Assembly (NCBI GenBank): GCA_028284415.1
Contig: JANQRU010000007.1
Coordinates: 310,001 to 374,000, forward strand
From: Pyrinomonadaceae bacterium
GTDB taxonomy: Bacteria > Acidobacteriota > Blastocatellia > Pyrinomonadales > Pyrinomonadaceae
DNA: 64,000 bases
Reading direction: 5' to 3'
Shown: piece after piece, positions 35,127 to 45,224 of the stretch
How the letters are laid out: each line of letters begins with the position of its first letter
Position numbering within the stretch: position 1 is the stretch's first letter
Made by a program: the position numbers and the translations under genes
Notes under the pieces: model-generated
What the model was told of the DNA's origin: nothing
Seen by the model: only the letters and a program-made list of their open reading frames with translations
Databases searched by the model: none

Positions 35127-37364
35127 ATGCAAAATAAAACAACTTTTAGAATTTATGTTTACGGTATTTGTGTCTTAGGTGGCATTGCGGTTATTTACGC
35201 AATCGCTAATTTAGATTCAAACGCTTTAAGTTGGTGGACGACGTTTTTGATCGTCTCAGCTTTGCTAATAACTTCAAGGCTTTCTTTGTCTCTGCCTCAT
35301 TCTAAATCTAACTTAAGCTTTGCGGACACGATGATATTTTTGTCGTTTCTGCTGTTTGGTGGTGAATTAGCGATTCTGCTTGCCACATTTGAAGCCTTAG
35401 TCAGTTGTTTATACCTAAAATACAAAAAGGTATTTTTCAGTACCTTAGCAATTCCTTTTAATATATTTAGTACCGCACTTTCTACATTTATTACTTTTAT
35501 GGTGTGGAAGGCTTTGCCAAGTTTTGGAGTTTCACAAGATTTTTCACATACTCCGGCACTAATCTCAACGTTAGCTATTCTTGCGTTAGTTCAGTTTTTG
35601 GTTTTATCAAGTTTTGCTGCTGTTTTTTATACCTTGAATAATCAAGCTAATTTTGTAAGCGTTTGGAAGGACGTGTGTTTTTCTAGTTCAATGACACACA
35701 TCGCCGGAGCTGGGTTAGCAGGTGTCGCTTTTAAGTTATTAAGATACGGGGATCTTCTGACTACTTTAGTTTCTGTATTGATCTTTGGTGTTGCGTATTT
35801 TACATACCGCCAAATGATTAAAAATATCAATGAATCAATTAACCAAGCAGAAGAAGCTGAAAGGGAGAAAGCTAATATTGCTCATCAAAAAGCAGTAGAA
35901 GCCGAGCAACACGCCCAACAACTTGAAGTTCTTTTAGAAAAAGAAGAACAGATCACTCACGATTTAAGACAAAGCAAGAGAGATTTAGAATATGCTGCTT
36001 TTCACGATAATCTGACGGAGCTTCCCAATCGTGCATATCTGGTTGAAAGACTCAATCTTTTAATGGAATTGGGAATAGAAGTTTCTCACAGATATTTCGT
36101 TTTATTTATAGATTTAAGCCGTTTTAAGAATATCAATGACAGCTTAGGACACACGGTAGGTGACGAAGTTCTAAAGATAGTAGCACTCCGACTGAGGCGT
36201 CTGATGCGTGATGAAGACACGATCGCCAGACTCGGCGGAGATGAATTTGCAGTAATCCTCAATGATCTTGATTCGATGGAAGCAGCTAAAAAATCCGCTC
36301 AAAAGATTTACGAAAAACTCAGCCAACCTTACGTTATCGGCGGCACAAAAGTTTTTTCTGATTTGCATATCGGAATAGCTCCATTTGATGTAGAACACGT
36401 TAAGCCAGAAGATATTTTGCGAGATGCGGATATAGCTATGCATCATGCGAAGCAGAAAAATGTCGGTTTAGAGGTATTTGATAAAGACATACGCTCATAT
36501 TATCTGGAAAGAATTCGGATGGAAACCGAATTGAGATATGCCCTCGAAAGAGAAGAATTAACGATGAATTATCAACCTCTGATCTCTCTGACAGACGGAG
36601 AACTCATAGGGTTTGAAGCTCTCTTGCGTTGGCATCATCACGAGATGGGATTCATATCGCCCGCCAAATTTATTCCTGTTAGTGAAGATTCAGGATTGAT
36701 TATTCCGATTACAGTCTGGATTTTGAAAGAGACCTGCTCACAATTAGCAAAATGGCAAAAAATTATGCCTGAGTATAAGGATTTAATCATTAGTGTAAAC
36801 ATTTCAGGCAAACACTTAGCAGATATGCGGCTTGTACAAGACGTAAAAAATGCCTTGAAACACTCCGGCTTGCCACCAACCTGTCTAAAACTTGAGATAA
36901 CAGAAAGCACAGCGATGGATAATGCCGAACACACGATTGAAGTTTTAAACAAACTAAAAGAATTGGGTGTTCAAATTAGCATTGATGACTTCGGAACAGG
37001 CTATTCGTCTTTGAGCTATCTACACGAACTTCCGTTCGATACATTAAAGATTGATCGCTCATTTGTAATGAAATCCGGTGAAAATGGCGAGAATTCACAG
37101 TTGCTTCAAACAATTATTTCACTGACAAAAAACTTACAGAAAAAAGTTATTGCTGAAGGTATCGAAACAGAGGTTCAGCTATCGCTTCTCGCAGATTTGG
37201 GTTGTGATTACGGTCAGGGTTATCTATTTTCCAGACCTCTTGCACCCGACTTAATGGAAGACCTGTTGTATCAACAAACTACTTGGCTTCCAACTATCAA
37301 AGAAGAGGAATTGCCTGCCCAAGTCGAAAGAATTTCCAACGAAGAGAGTTTACCTGTTTTCTAA
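35127..37364 (+). CDS. Membrane GGDEF/EAL cyclic-di-GMP protein
   Basis: A 745-residue protein that could make and break cyclic di-GMP. Residues ~1-235 contain about seven hydrophobic helices acting as a membrane sensor. A coiled-coil linker (~240-290) leads to a GGDEF domain with an intact RLGGDEFAV (~residue 368-376) and an EAL domain with an intact GFEALLRW (~495) and DDFGTGYSSLSYL. Both catalytic motifs are canonical, so either or both activities are possible. The gene ends just before a terminator at 37391. Confidence 0.92.
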   Translation: MQNKTTFRIYVYGICVLGGIAVIYAIANLDSNALSWWTTFLIVSALLITSRLSLSLPHSKSNLSFADTMIFLSFLLFGGELAILLATFEALVSCLYLKYKKVFFSTLAIPFNIFSTALSTFITFMVWKALPSFGVSQDFSHTPALISTLAILALVQFLVLSSFAAVFYTLNNQANFVSVWKDVCFSSSMTHIAGAGLAGVAFKLLRYGDLLTTLVSVLIFGVAYFTYRQMIKNINESINQAEEAEREKANIAHQKAVEAEQHAQQLEVLLEKEEQITHDLRQSKRDLEYAAFHDNLTELPNRAYLVERLNLLMELGIEVSHRYFVLFIDLSRFKNINDSLGHTVGDEVLKIVALRLRRLMRDEDTIARLGGDEFAVILNDLDSMEAAKKSAQKIYEKLSQPYVIGGTKVFSDLHIGIAPFDVEHVKPEDILRDADIAMHHAKQKNVGLEVFDKDIRSYYLERIRMETELRYALEREELTMNYQPLISLTDGELIGFEALLRWHHHEMGFISPAKFIPVSEDSGLIIPITVWILKETCSQLAKWQKIMPEYKDLIISVNISGKHLADMRLVQDVKNALKHSGLPPTCLKLEITESTAMDNAEHTIEVLNKLKELGVQISIDDFGTGYSSLSYLHELPFDTLKIDRSFVMKSGENGENSQLLQTIISLTKNLQKKVIAEGIETEVQLSLLADLGCDYGQGYLFSRPLAPDLMEDLLYQQTTWLPTIKEEELPAQVERISNEESLPVF

Positions 37365-37390
37365 TTAAAATGCTCCACTCCTAATCTCCA

Positions 37391-37418
37391 AGACAGCTTC
37401 GATAAGCTGTCTTTTTTT
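37391..37418 (+). terminator. Intrinsic terminator after the GGDEF/EAL gene
   Basis: A 9-bp stem (AGACAGCTT at 37391-37399 with 37404-37412), CGAT loop and a run of seven T. A classic Rho-independent terminator. Confidence 0.88.
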
Positions 37419-37557
37419 GTTTTCATTTCGCCTTAATGGACATCAAGTTTTAATGATCTAAATATAAAATCCAAAATTGCACATTTTTTTAACGACCAAT
37501 TTCGTAGTAAAATTCAAAAATACCAATAAAATTTAAGAAAGAGGTTCTGATTAAAAA

Positions 37558-39675
37558 ATGATTTCAAAATTTTTATCTGTATTTTTAGTTACGATCTTTA
37601 TTACCGGTCTTGTTGTTGCTCAAAGCAAATTGGATTATCCAAGCACGAGAACGGTAAATCAGGTTGATAATTATCATGGCGTGAAGGTATCTGATCCGTA
37701 TCGTTGGCTTGAAGATGATAATTCCGAAGAAACAAAAGCTTGGGTTAAAGCCCAAAACAAAGTGACTTTTGCATATTTGGACACAATTCCCGAACGTGAA
37801 AAAATCAAAAACCGCCTAACTGAGCTTTGGAATTACGAGAAATACTCCGCACCTTTTGAACAAGGTGGAAAATACTTCTATTACAAAAATGATGGATTGC
37901 AGAATCAATATGTTCTATATGTTGCTGATTCGATCAATGACAAAGGAAGAGTTCTGATCGATCCAAATAAATTCTCTAAAAACGGAACAGTCGCCCTGGC
38001 GGGAATCGCAATTTCCGATGATGCTAAAACTTTAGCTTATGCAATTGCGGTTGCGGGTTCTGACTGGCGTGAATATCGTTTTATGGATATTGAGACAGGC
38101 AAGCAATTACCCGATGTCTTGAAAGATATAAAATTTAGCGGAGTTTCTTGGAGCAAAGACGGCAAAGGAGTTTTCTACTCACGCTTTCCGACGACTGATG
38201 ATAAATCAAAACTCACAAAAATCAATTACAATCAAAAACTCTATTACCACAAATTAGGAACTCCTCAATCTGAAGACAAAGTAATCTACGCACGACCTGA
38301 TGACAAAGAAATGGGTGTTGGCGGAGGAGTAACCGAAGACGGAAAATGGTTAATCATATACGTTACCAAAGGGACTTCGCCGAAAAATATGATCTACTAC
38401 AAAGATTTAACCCGAAAAAACTCAAAGGTTATGCCTTTAGTGAGTGAATTTGTGGCGGATTATACATTTGTCGGAAATGACGACTCAACATTCTATTTCA
38501 GAACGGATAATGATGCACCTTTGGCAAAAATCGTCTCAGTTGATGTTAATACAAAAGATAGAAACTGGAAGGACGTAATTCCTGAAGCAAAAGAAACTCT
38601 GCGTGGAGTTGACTTTGTCAATAACCAATTTGTACTTTCATATCTCAAAGACGCCTACACGCAAGTTAAAATTTATGACATCAACGGAAAGTTCGTCCGC
38701 AATGTCGAACTGCCGGGTATCGGTTCAGCCAGTGGTTTCAATGGTGAAAGATTTGATAAAGAGGTGTTTTACACTTTCTCAAGTTATAACCGTCCACCGA
38801 CGATCTATCGCTACAATTTAGTAACCGGTAAATCAGAGAAATTCCGCGAAGCAGAGGTTAAGTTTAATCCCGATGATTATGTAGTGAAACAAGTTTTCTA
38901 TCCGAGCAAAGATGGAACAAAAGTTCCGATGTTCATCGTCCATAAAAAAGGAATCAAAATGGATGGTGGCAATCCAACTCTGCTCTATGGCTACGGAGGA
39001 TTTAATGTTTCGCTAACCCCTGGCTTTAGTGTTTCGCGTCTGGCTTGGATGGAAATGGGCGGAATTTATGCCGTTGCTAATTTACGTGGTGGTGGCGAAT
39101 ACGGTAAGAAATGGCACATGGCTGGAACGAAATTGCAGAAGCAAAATGTATTTGATGATTTCATATCCGCCGCCGAATTTCTTATCAAAGAAAAATACAC
39201 ACAACCTTCCAAACTTGCTATCCAAGGCGGTTCAAATGGCGGATTGCTTGTTGGTGCAGTTCTTAACCAACGCCCTGAATTATTTGGTGCGGCACTTCCG
39301 GCAGTTGGTGTAATGGATATGCTACGCTTCCATAAATTTACGATTGGTAGAGCTTGGACTTCGGATTACGGTTCATCAGAAAATGCTGATGAGTTCAAAG
39401 CTCTCTATGCTTACTCGCCTCTGCATAACATCAAAAAAGGCACGAAATATCCTGCCGTAATGGTCACAACCGCCGATCATGATGATCGAGTAGTTCCTGC
39501 TCACAGCTTCAAATATGCGGCAACGCTTCAAAAAGCTCAGGCAGGCAATGCTCCCGTAATAATCCGTATCGAAACAGATGCAGGACACGGAGCAGGAAAA
39601 CCAACTTCAAAAAGAATCCAGGAGCAATCCGATATTTATGGATTCTTGATGAAAAACTTGGGAATGACTAAATAG
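37558..39675 (+). CDS. Prolyl oligopeptidase (peptidase S9A)
   Basis: A 705-residue exported serine peptidase that cleaves short peptides after proline. There is a signal peptide (LSVFLVTIFITGLVVAQ), a seven-bladed propeller (about residues 80-420) and an alpha/beta-hydrolase domain. The catalytic triad is visible as GGSNGGLLVG (Ser near 559), DHDDRVVP (Asp near 642) and DAGHGAGKP (His near 677). The DYPSTRTVNQVDNYHG-type start is typical of the family. AGAGGT lies 9 bp before the ATG. A strong terminator follows. Confidence 0.94.
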   Translation: MISKFLSVFLVTIFITGLVVAQSKLDYPSTRTVNQVDNYHGVKVSDPYRWLEDDNSEETKAWVKAQNKVTFAYLDTIPEREKIKNRLTELWNYEKYSAPFEQGGKYFYYKNDGLQNQYVLYVADSINDKGRVLIDPNKFSKNGTVALAGIAISDDAKTLAYAIAVAGSDWREYRFMDIETGKQLPDVLKDIKFSGVSWSKDGKGVFYSRFPTTDDKSKLTKINYNQKLYYHKLGTPQSEDKVIYARPDDKEMGVGGGVTEDGKWLIIYVTKGTSPKNMIYYKDLTRKNSKVMPLVSEFVADYTFVGNDDSTFYFRTDNDAPLAKIVSVDVNTKDRNWKDVIPEAKETLRGVDFVNNQFVLSYLKDAYTQVKIYDINGKFVRNVELPGIGSASGFNGERFDKEVFYTFSSYNRPPTIYRYNLVTGKSEKFREAEVKFNPDDYVVKQVFYPSKDGTKVPMFIVHKKGIKMDGGNPTLLYGYGGFNVSLTPGFSVSRLAWMEMGGIYAVANLRGGGEYGKKWHMAGTKLQKQNVFDDFISAAEFLIKEKYTQPSKLAIQGGSNGGLLVGAVLNQRPELFGAALPAVGVMDMLRFHKFTIGRAWTSDYGSSENADEFKALYAYSPLHNIKKGTKYPAVMVTTADHDDRVVPAHSFKYAATLQKAQAGNAPVIIRIETDAGHGAGKPTSKRIQEQSDIYGFLMKNLGMTK

Positions 39676-39697
39676 ATTTTTGTTAAGTCATCAAATT

Positions 39698-39748
39698 AAG
39701 AAGCCTTTGATTTTCACTTAAACTTGAAAATCAAAGGCTTCTTTTTAT
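39698..39748 (+). terminator. Intrinsic terminator after the prolyl oligopeptidase gene
   Basis: A 19-bp perfect stem (39698-39716 with 39725-39743), an 8-nt loop and a T-rich end. The arms carry AAGCCTTTGATTTTC-type sequence. Confidence 0.9.
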
Positions 39749-39835
39749 TGAAAAAATTATCTGTCACAAATGCTTTTTTGTTGGTGTTACTTTCATAGAT
39801 ACCAAAATTTAAACTTTTTCCAATAATTTGAATCA

Positions 39836-41113
39836 ATGAAAAAACTAATTTCACTCTCATTTCTTATTCTAATTTCATTTACTGTATTTTCCTTTTCACA
39901 ATCAAAAACCAAGCCTGACTTAACTCATTCTGACTTAGAAAAGCATACATATTATTTTGATATTGAAAACGGAAAGTTCATTGGCGAGGGTGTAGATTTT
40001 TTGCAAAAAGAAATTGCTCGAAATCAATATTTTCTACTTGGTGAATATCACGGCTCTTACAGAATCTCTGAATTTACCAAAGCTTTGATTCCAATTTTAC
40101 ATACAAATGGTTATAGATATTTTGGTTTAGAAGTTGGTCCGATAGCTGTCCAGATTATTGATGAGCTTTCAAATGACCCCAGTAAAACTATCAAGAATTT
40201 GAATAGATTCCAGACAAAATACAATTACACGCCCCGCAACAGAACTCTGCCTTCATTTCCTTTCTTCCAAAATATTTCCGATGCAGAATTTTTAGCTGAA
40301 GCTAAGAAAAGAAATTGGAAATTAATTGGTATTGACCAAGAATTTTCCTACAGTCACGAAATGTTGCTCGACCGTATGTTTGCGAATTTGAGTGAGAAGG
40401 ATAAGCAAAACTTGAAAGCGAAACACAAGCAAGCGGTCGAATTTGTTAAGAGAAGCTATGTTGAAGGATATGAAAGCCGCAAAAAATATCTGATGATGCG
40501 TGATTCCGAAATCGTTAATGACTTTTTAGATTCGGCATCAAAGAATTATCCCAAAAACAAGGCGATTGCCGATGCTTTTAGAAAAACAAATCAAATTTAT
40601 GCTCATGGTGCGACACGCGAATATTTTAAGCAAAACAGCGAACGAATTGATTATATGAAAGAAAACTTGAGCAAAGGCTTTGCTAAACATCAATTTGATG
40701 TCAAAAAAGACAAAATGCTCTTAAAAATCGGTGGTTTACATTCAGCCAAAGGCTTTGGAAATCTGAGCTTATACGAAGTCGGCAACACTCTGCACGAACT
40801 TGCTAAATTTAACCGCAACAAGTCCATTCACACATTCTTTTTAAGCAGATATTATACAGAAAACAATAAAGAATTTGACGCAACAAAAAGCGAAAACCAG
40901 AATAGCTATGGCTACCGCGTGAGAGCTTTAACTCAAGTTGCTAAGAAAAATCAGTGGACAATTATTGATTTACGTTCGCTCAGAAGTAACGTTTTTTATT
41001 CAAGGAAATACAAACTTGATCCGATTGTAGAAAGCATCTTTAGACAACACGATGTCATCATCGTTCCCAAAATAGAAATTGAACCAAAAAGGAATTTTAA
41101 GATAAGCAATTAA
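39836..41113 (+). CDS. Exported protein, weakly like erythromycin-esterase/ChaN folds
   Basis: A 425-residue protein with a signal peptide (ISLSFLILISFTVFSFSQ). The segment FLLGEYHGSYRISEFTKAL and the later GYRYFGLEVGP are like the LGExHGxxE start seen in erythromycin esterase and ChaN/TIKI-type proteins, with IGIDQEFSY-type and GGLHSAKGFGN motifs after it. The resemblance is only motif-level, so activity is not claimed. It converges on the DinB-like gene with a 4-bp overlap. Confidence 0.6.
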   Translation: MKKLISLSFLILISFTVFSFSQSKTKPDLTHSDLEKHTYYFDIENGKFIGEGVDFLQKEIARNQYFLLGEYHGSYRISEFTKALIPILHTNGYRYFGLEVGPIAVQIIDELSNDPSKTIKNLNRFQTKYNYTPRNRTLPSFPFFQNISDAEFLAEAKKRNWKLIGIDQEFSYSHEMLLDRMFANLSEKDKQNLKAKHKQAVEFVKRSYVEGYESRKKYLMMRDSEIVNDFLDSASKNYPKNKAIADAFRKTNQIYAHGATREYFKQNSERIDYMKENLSKGFAKHQFDVKKDKMLLKIGGLHSAKGFGNLSLYEVGNTLHELAKFNRNKSIHTFFLSRYYTENNKEFDATKSENQNSYGYRVRALTQVAKKNQWTIIDLRSLRSNVFYSRKYKLDPIVESIFRQHDVIIVPKIEIEPKRNFKISN

Positions 41114-41634
41114 CTCATTAAATCCAAACGCTTTTTAATTTGTCCTGTGTGATTATCAATATGTGCAATGCTCATTTCTATCGCCTGCTCAACATTGATT
41201 GGTCCCGAAACAGGATGTTCAAACACAGCCTTTTTCAAACCTTCCTCATCTGACCTTTCTAAATACCCACGAAACCATTCCTGATTCTCATCCCATTTCT
41301 TCCGCAAATCCTCAAACGACAATTTATTCTTCGGCAACATCTTTTTTGAAGGAACTTTGACAGGAATCCCCACTTTCAAAACAAACATCACCAAACGATA
41401 CATAATTCCATTCTTAAAACTCTGCTGACGATTTTCTAGAATCTCATAATCCTTCAAACCACCCAAAACTTCCCGTTCAGCAATAACAAGATGCTCAATG
41501 ATTTCTAAAACCGACCACTTCCCCCCAATCGGTCGGGCGTTGAGTTTTTCTTCGTCCAAAGATGCTATTTCATTAAGTAAAGAACTTCGCTTATTTTCAA
41601 ACTCTTCAATTTTTCTCAACAATTTTTTACTCAT
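41110..41634 (-). CDS. DinB-family (YfiT-like) putative metal-dependent protein
   Basis: A 174-residue four-helix-bundle protein. KWSVLEIIEHLVIAEREV (His near residue 48) and AIEMSIAHIDNHTGQIKK (two His near 161-165) make the usual three-His metal site of DinB/YfiT-like proteins, which include thiol-transferases such as bacillithiol transferases and mycothiol-dependent isomerases. Substrate unknown. It lies 17 bp behind the subtilase gene on the same strand and could be co-transcribed with it, although it is not a usual part of that pair. Confidence 0.75.
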   Translation of the reverse strand: MSKKLLRKIEEFENKRSSLLNEIASLDEEKLNARPIGGKWSVLEIIEHLVIAEREVLGGLKDYEILENRQQSFKNGIMYRLVMFVLKVGIPVKVPSKKMLPKNKLSFEDLRKKWDENQEWFRGYLERSDEEGLKKAVFEHPVSGPINVEQAIEMSIAHIDNHTGQIKKRLDLMS

Positions 41635-41651
41635 AGAAATGAATTTGATAG

Positions 41652-44075
41652 TTAAGTTTCAATTGGTATAACAACTTGATTTTCTATAGGTGTGTAAATA
41701 TCAATTTCAGATTCGCTTGATTTAATTGAAATAATCAAAGAATAATTGGCAATTGAATTCCATTTTTCTTGACGCTTCAACTCTTTCCACCATCCGCCTA
41801 CTGGATAAATTGCTATGAAATTCTTTGTCACAAGATTTGCTGCTGTCCCTTTCCATATATCTGAGTGAATACTTCCTTTTTCTCGTAGCTGAGATCGAAG
41901 AAACCAACCTGAATTATCGCCTCCTGTTGAAGTGTATTCTTCATCGTCATCTCTTGCGTTTTTGTTTATTCTTTTTCTAAATTCATCTCTGCTTTCGTCA
42001 GATTTTATCGTGGCAAATCTAATCTGATGGGAAGAATAGCGATGTTTGTTTTTATAACCTTTGCCATTAGGGTTTGGCTCAACAAAATAAGAAAGCGTTA
42101 CCCTCATTTCAACTTCCAAATCCCCCAGCTCTAATAAAACATCTCTTGCCCAAGGAATTTCATGGAGATTCATTTCATTATTTTTGGCATTCGAACGGTT
42201 TTCTTTTATAAACGGTTGAATACTATCTTCTGCTACTAATGTTACAGAATTACCGGCACTCGATAATGCTTTGTCTAAATCTGGAACTCCATAGCCATAG
42301 CATCTTAAAAGACTACGTTTATCGTCCGCAAACTCATTTAACATTTGTTCTGTCCAACTAGCTGAATGAATTATCAAACCACGAATTGTCTCAGGTCGTA
42401 AGTCTGGATATTTTGCTAAAATTAGAGCACCAATTCTTGAAGCCAAGGCAGTTGCCGCACTTGTTTCGCCAAAATCAATTAAATACCTTTGTTGCCAATC
42501 GCTATTTGTAGTTAGTAACCGTAGAGAAGGAGTCTGATACGGAGTTTGTGGATGGGAAACAAGATTTCCCCCTTCCATTACTATTTCGGGCTTATTAGCC
42601 CATTCATCTTTATAAACAAGCGAGGTGGTACTGTAAGGACACAAACCGCCTCTTGGAGCAAGTGGTTGATTTCCGAAGTCAGAAGAACTTTGGTCAATTG
42701 AAACCTTTTCTGTATATGCTCCAACTGTAATTGCGTTGAAGGCTTGAGCAGGATTGTGAACTTCATCAGATAAATTAATGTTTGGATAATTTATACAACT
42801 GTTGTGATCTACATTGCCCGCTGATATAAAAAATAGACGAGGATTCTTAACCTCTTCACTACTTGCTGATGAAATTTCATCAATTGCTGCTGACCAAGAC
42901 GATGGAGTCCCTCTAAAACGATGTTGCTTAGATGTTACTGGCAAACAAATTACACGATTTCTGTTTGGTGCAAAGATTTCTGCTCTTGCTACACATTCCT
43001 TTGTTATCTCGCCATAAAGCTCATTATTGTTTTCTCCTACCGGAGGAAGAATTTTAACTGATTCTATTCTATGTTGAAGTGGAATTTGCAAATTTTCTGC
43101 CAAGACTTCAACCAAGTCGCTATGTAAACTCAGTCCAGCCATTCCAGTTCCGTGTCCATGGTGATCTGTTATCAACCATTCTGGATTATAGGCATCCATT
43201 TCATCAGGATTCATTGATTCTCTTAGTAATGGATGTTCATAGTTAACACCAGTATCAAGCAAGCACACCGCAGGAGCATCCTCGCTAGGCGGTTCTATTC
43301 TATCAACTGCATTATCAACCCATTCTTTTTCTTCCTCTCGGTCAAGGTCAAGAAAAAATTCGGCTGTATCAACTGCTTTTCTTAATTCTGAGAGAATATT
43401 AATAGGATAAAAAATTTGACTAATTTGTCTTGCCGTAGCTTTTACTAAAACAACAGTATTTTCGGGAAATAATATTTCTTTAGAACTTGTCAGGAGTTCT
43501 GCTTCACTAGCCGCAGTACGAAATAGATGAATTATTTCTTTTCTATTTTCCTCATTTTTTCCTATTCTGAGCCACACTTCCCACCGAATAATCTCATCAT
43601 TACCGGGAAAGGGTATATTATCAGTCCAGAGAGAGCGAACTGACGCAAGATTTATCTTTGAGATACTTTCAACTAATGGCTTATTCTGGGGTTCCCCTTT
43701 CTTGGGAGTAACTTTGGTTTTATAATTTTCGATTTTATTTTCTAACTTAGCTAAACCACTTTCATTGAGAAAAACAGTAGCACTTTCTACATCATCCGCA
43801 GTATTATATGTAACTATTTCTCTGCCATCCGTTTCAATACTTTTCAAGTTTAAATGGTAACCTGTTTCACTATTAAATTCTGCATAAAAACCACTTTCAA
43901 AAGGAATCAGATGCTCAGGAATTTTTATGCTTTTTTTAATGTCAGATATTTGTGCTAATAAACTTTCACTATGAGAATCCCGATCTCTTTCAGGTAAATT
44001 AAAACTATCACCACCACCAGGTCTTACAAACTTTTCGGATTTTGAAGTGTTCTTGAGAATTAAATGATCTTTCAT
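41652..44075 (-). CDS. ietS: S8 family (subtilase) serine protease, IetS-like
   Basis: A protease of about 807 residues with no signal peptide. The catalytic triad is visible: VCLLDTGVNYEHP (Asp ~274), HHGHGTGMAG (His ~308) and DFGETSAATALAS (Ser ~539), with FISAGN for the oxyanion Asn. A 265-residue N-terminal region and a C-terminal beta-like domain flank the core. The ATG at 44075 is preferred; an in-frame TTG at 44090 overlaps the ATPase stop. In bacteria an AAA ATPase followed by such a subtilase forms the IetAS anti-phage system (Gao et al. 2020), to which this pair resembles. Confidence 0.78.
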   Translation of the reverse strand: MKDHLILKNTSKSEKFVRPGGGDSFNLPERDRDSHSESLLAQISDIKKSIKIPEHLIPFESGFYAEFNSETGYHLNLKSIETDGREIVTYNTADDVESATVFLNESGLAKLENKIENYKTKVTPKKGEPQNKPLVESISKINLASVRSLWTDNIPFPGNDEIIRWEVWLRIGKNEENRKEIIHLFRTAASEAELLTSSKEILFPENTVVLVKATARQISQIFYPINILSELRKAVDTAEFFLDLDREEEKEWVDNAVDRIEPPSEDAPAVCLLDTGVNYEHPLLRESMNPDEMDAYNPEWLITDHHGHGTGMAGLSLHSDLVEVLAENLQIPLQHRIESVKILPPVGENNNELYGEITKECVARAEIFAPNRNRVICLPVTSKQHRFRGTPSSWSAAIDEISSASSEEVKNPRLFFISAGNVDHNSCINYPNINLSDEVHNPAQAFNAITVGAYTEKVSIDQSSSDFGNQPLAPRGGLCPYSTTSLVYKDEWANKPEIVMEGGNLVSHPQTPYQTPSLRLLTTNSDWQQRYLIDFGETSAATALASRIGALILAKYPDLRPETIRGLIIHSASWTEQMLNEFADDKRSLLRCYGYGVPDLDKALSSAGNSVTLVAEDSIQPFIKENRSNAKNNEMNLHEIPWARDVLLELGDLEVEMRVTLSYFVEPNPNGKGYKNKHRYSSHQIRFATIKSDESRDEFRKRINKNARDDDEEYTSTGGDNSGWFLRSQLREKGSIHSDIWKGTAANLVTKNFIAIYPVGGWWKELKRQEKWNSIANYSLIISIKSSESEIDIYTPIENQVVIPIET

Positions 44076-44086
44076 GGGAAAGTTTT

Positions 44087-45085
44087 TCAATCAGATTTCT
44101 TGTAATTATTGTGAAATGATATTCGTTCTTCTAATGTTTTCTGAAGTTCATTAATACTTAATGTTTTACGATTTTTCAAAATCGCCGACTTTACAGCATC
44201 CTCACAGGCAATTTCTATATCTGCAAAACTCAAGCCTAAGGCTTTAGCTGCAAGCGTTTCGATACCAGACTTCTTGATTTTATATTCTGATAACTTATTT
44301 CTTAAAAATTCAGATATTAGCTCAACCGTGGGCATTTTAAATTCTAACAACTCATCAAATCTTCTAAAAAGTGCATAATCAAGGCTTTGCGGGTGGTTTG
44401 TAGCAGCAATAATAATACTATCTGAATTATCTTCCTCTATATACATCAAAAAGCTGTTTAGTACCCGCTTAATTTCACCAACATCATTTGTAACAGAACG
44501 ATGTGTCCCAATGGAATCAAATTCATCAAACAAAAAAACTGCTCTAGTATTCTGAATGGAATCAAAAATTAACCGCAATTTAGCGATACTTTCTCCCATA
44601 TATTTTGTTATTAGACCGTCTAACCTAACGACAAATAAAGGCATTGATAATTCACCTGCAATAGCAGAAGCAGCCATTGTTTTACCGCATCCGGGACACC
44701 CTGTAAACAAAAGTGTCTTTCTTGGGTTCAAACCATAAGCTTTCAGCTTTTCAGCTTGTTTTTGTTCGTCAAGAAGTCTCTTTAAACGTGTAATTAATTC
44801 TGACTCCAAAGTCATATCGCTTAATCTGACTTTTGGATATGTAACGGAGAGAAGATCAGATAATTCTTTTTTGGGACGCACAATAAGCGTCGGACCTTCA
44901 TTATCTGCAATCAACGATTTAGAGGTGCGAGCTTTGTTTATTAAATTGCGAATTTCCTCTGCTACTTTACCATGCCCACGCTTGGCTTCATCCGCAGCTA
45001 ATTGCATAGCAGTAGCATAAAAACGCTCTTCATCTTTCTCTATATAGCTTTTAAGCAGTGCTTTAACCTGACTTGATGAAGCCAT
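44087..45085 (-). CDS. ietA: AAA+ ATPase, IetA-like
   Basis: A 332-residue ATPase. Walker A is FTGCPGCGKTMAAS (~residue 128-141), Walker B VFLFDEFDSIG (~190-200), a sensor Asn in IIAATNHPQ and the arginine finger in LFRRFDE. The N-terminal ~95 residues are helical. The ATG at 45085 is preferred to a TTG at 45097 because GGAG precedes it. It lies 11 bp upstream of the subtilase. The ATPase probably recognises or remodels a phage product to control the protease; the mechanism is not known. Confidence 0.8.
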   Translation of the reverse strand: MASSSQVKALLKSYIEKDEERFYATAMQLAADEAKRGHGKVAEEIRNLINKARTSKSLIADNEGPTLIVRPKKELSDLLSVTYPKVRLSDMTLESELITRLKRLLDEQKQAEKLKAYGLNPRKTLLFTGCPGCGKTMAASAIAGELSMPLFVVRLDGLITKYMGESIAKLRLIFDSIQNTRAVFLFDEFDSIGTHRSVTNDVGEIKRVLNSFLMYIEEDNSDSIIIAATNHPQSLDYALFRRFDELLEFKMPTVELISEFLRNKLSEYKIKKSGIETLAAKALGLSFADIEIACEDAVKSAILKNRKTLSINELQKTLEERISFHNNYKKSD

Positions 45086-45224
45086 CTCATTCTCCAAATT
45101 TTATGTATTTGATTAAGAAAAATTGTGTGAACACGAAAATACTACTACCAACAATAACTGACAGATTATAGCATTATCTGTGAGAAATTTCATTAAATTG
45201 ATGTCATATCAATGTAACTATTTT

